A stretch of 64,000 nucleotides of DNA. Source: JBFHIZ01 sp963666475. Lineage in GTDB: Bacteria > Bacillota > Clostridia > Lachnospirales > Lachnospiraceae. The translations under genes and the position numbers were made by a program. The notes under the pieces are model-generated. The model was not told the DNA's origin and made no database searches. It worked only from the letters and a program-made list of their open reading frames with translations. Each line of letters opens with the position of its first letter. Position 1 is the stretch's first letter. The DNA is taken from the NCBI GenBank assembly GCA_963666475.2, contig CAXXJM010000001.1:992001-1056000 (forward strand), read 5' to 3'. Shown piece by piece: positions 63,836-64,000 of this stretch.

Positions 63836-64000
63836 AGTCTATTTCTCCCATCTTTTTTTGCAACTAGGTTCATTGAATTACGTATTTTAAGACAAAAATC
63901 AAAATAATTCTGCGTCTGACGTATGTTTTCCATGCCATAACAAGTATTTGAAAATACGGAATGTACTTCCCCATTCTCTGACATTACTAAAATCGTTTCC
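63832..64000 (-). CDS. C-terminal end of an ABC transporter protein, probably the ATPase (cut by window)
   Basis: Hand translation from the window edge gives 55 codons: ETILVMSENGEVHSVF at the visible start to KKDGRNRL and a TGA at 63832-63834, overlapping the permease ATG by four bases. The ILVMS strand followed by a variable tail fits the end of an SsuB-type ATPase. The tight coupling to the permease supports this, but the fragment is too short to be sure. Confidence 0.6.
   Translation of the reverse strand, partial: ETILVMSENGEVHSVFSNTCYGMENIRQTQNYFDFCLKIRNSMNLVAKKDGRNRL

Noticed and set aside
1..64000. CRISPR arrays, tRNA or rRNA genes, prophage
   Set aside because: Looked for regular repeats with spacers, tRNA-like cloverleafs and phage gene runs; found none.

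Overview
The window is low-GC DNA with strong AGGAGG-type ribosome binding sites, compact operons and intrinsic terminators. It carries plant-polysaccharide glycosidases, a chemotaxis operon with CheD, c-di-GMP genes and a c-di-GMP-I riboswitch. Together these point to an anaerobic, motile, fibre-degrading Firmicute, most likely a member of the Lachnospiraceae or a related Clostridia family. This is inference from gene content; there is no rRNA or other taxonomic marker in the window. Most genes lie on the minus strand.

Layout. (1) 1-5.5 kb: an arabinoxylan-type locus with a very large secreted sugar-binding protein (cut by the window edge), a GH51 arabinofuranosidase and a divergent ArsR-type regulator over an inverted-repeat operator region. 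(2) 5.5-9.6 kb: a MarR-controlled heterodimeric ABC exporter. (3) 9.7-15 kb: MscL, an amidohydrolase overlapping a fused EutB-EutC ethanolamine ammonia-lyase, and an OhrR-like regulator beside a thiol peroxidase. (4) 15-21.5 kb: a CotH-kinase lipoprotein, an overlapping pair of ATP-grasp-like enzyme and glutamate-cysteine-ligase-like enzyme, and a membrane polyferredoxin with two flavin-binding domains. (5) 21.6-25.6 kb: a LytTR/LiaF-like pair, an M32 carboxypeptidase and a FUSC-like membrane protein. (6) 25.7-38 kb: a second carbohydrate region with heparinase II/III-like, GH88, AraC, two GH43 enzymes and a cell-anchored GH5 cellulase. A hairpin-rich patch at 33.8-34.1 kb looks like a decayed IS200/IS605-type element. 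(7) 38-50.7 kb: an orphan metal-binding lipoprotein and a long chemosensory cluster (PAS kinase, CheA, CheW, MCP, CheR, CheB, CheD, PAS kinase, CheY-like receiver, J-domain protein). (8) 50.7-64 kb: CorA, a riboswitch-controlled MCP, SulP, ArsR, GGDEF/EAL, LysR, MetF, EAL-HDOD, a GT1 glycosyltransferase and a sulfonate/nitrate-type ABC permease.

How the parts work together. The carbohydrate genes would cut arabinoxylan, cellulose and an uronic-acid polymer. Chemotaxis and c-di-GMP genes would decide between swimming and staying on the fibre. The 13-21 kb block groups thiol, peroxide and flavin functions. The items most worth checking are the gamma-glutamyl ligase/ATP-grasp pair beside a peroxidase, the EutB-EutC fusion with an amidohydrolase, the J-domain protein with a decayed GGDEF-like tail at the end of the chemosensory cluster, and cheD, whose reading frame breaks at a run of six G.
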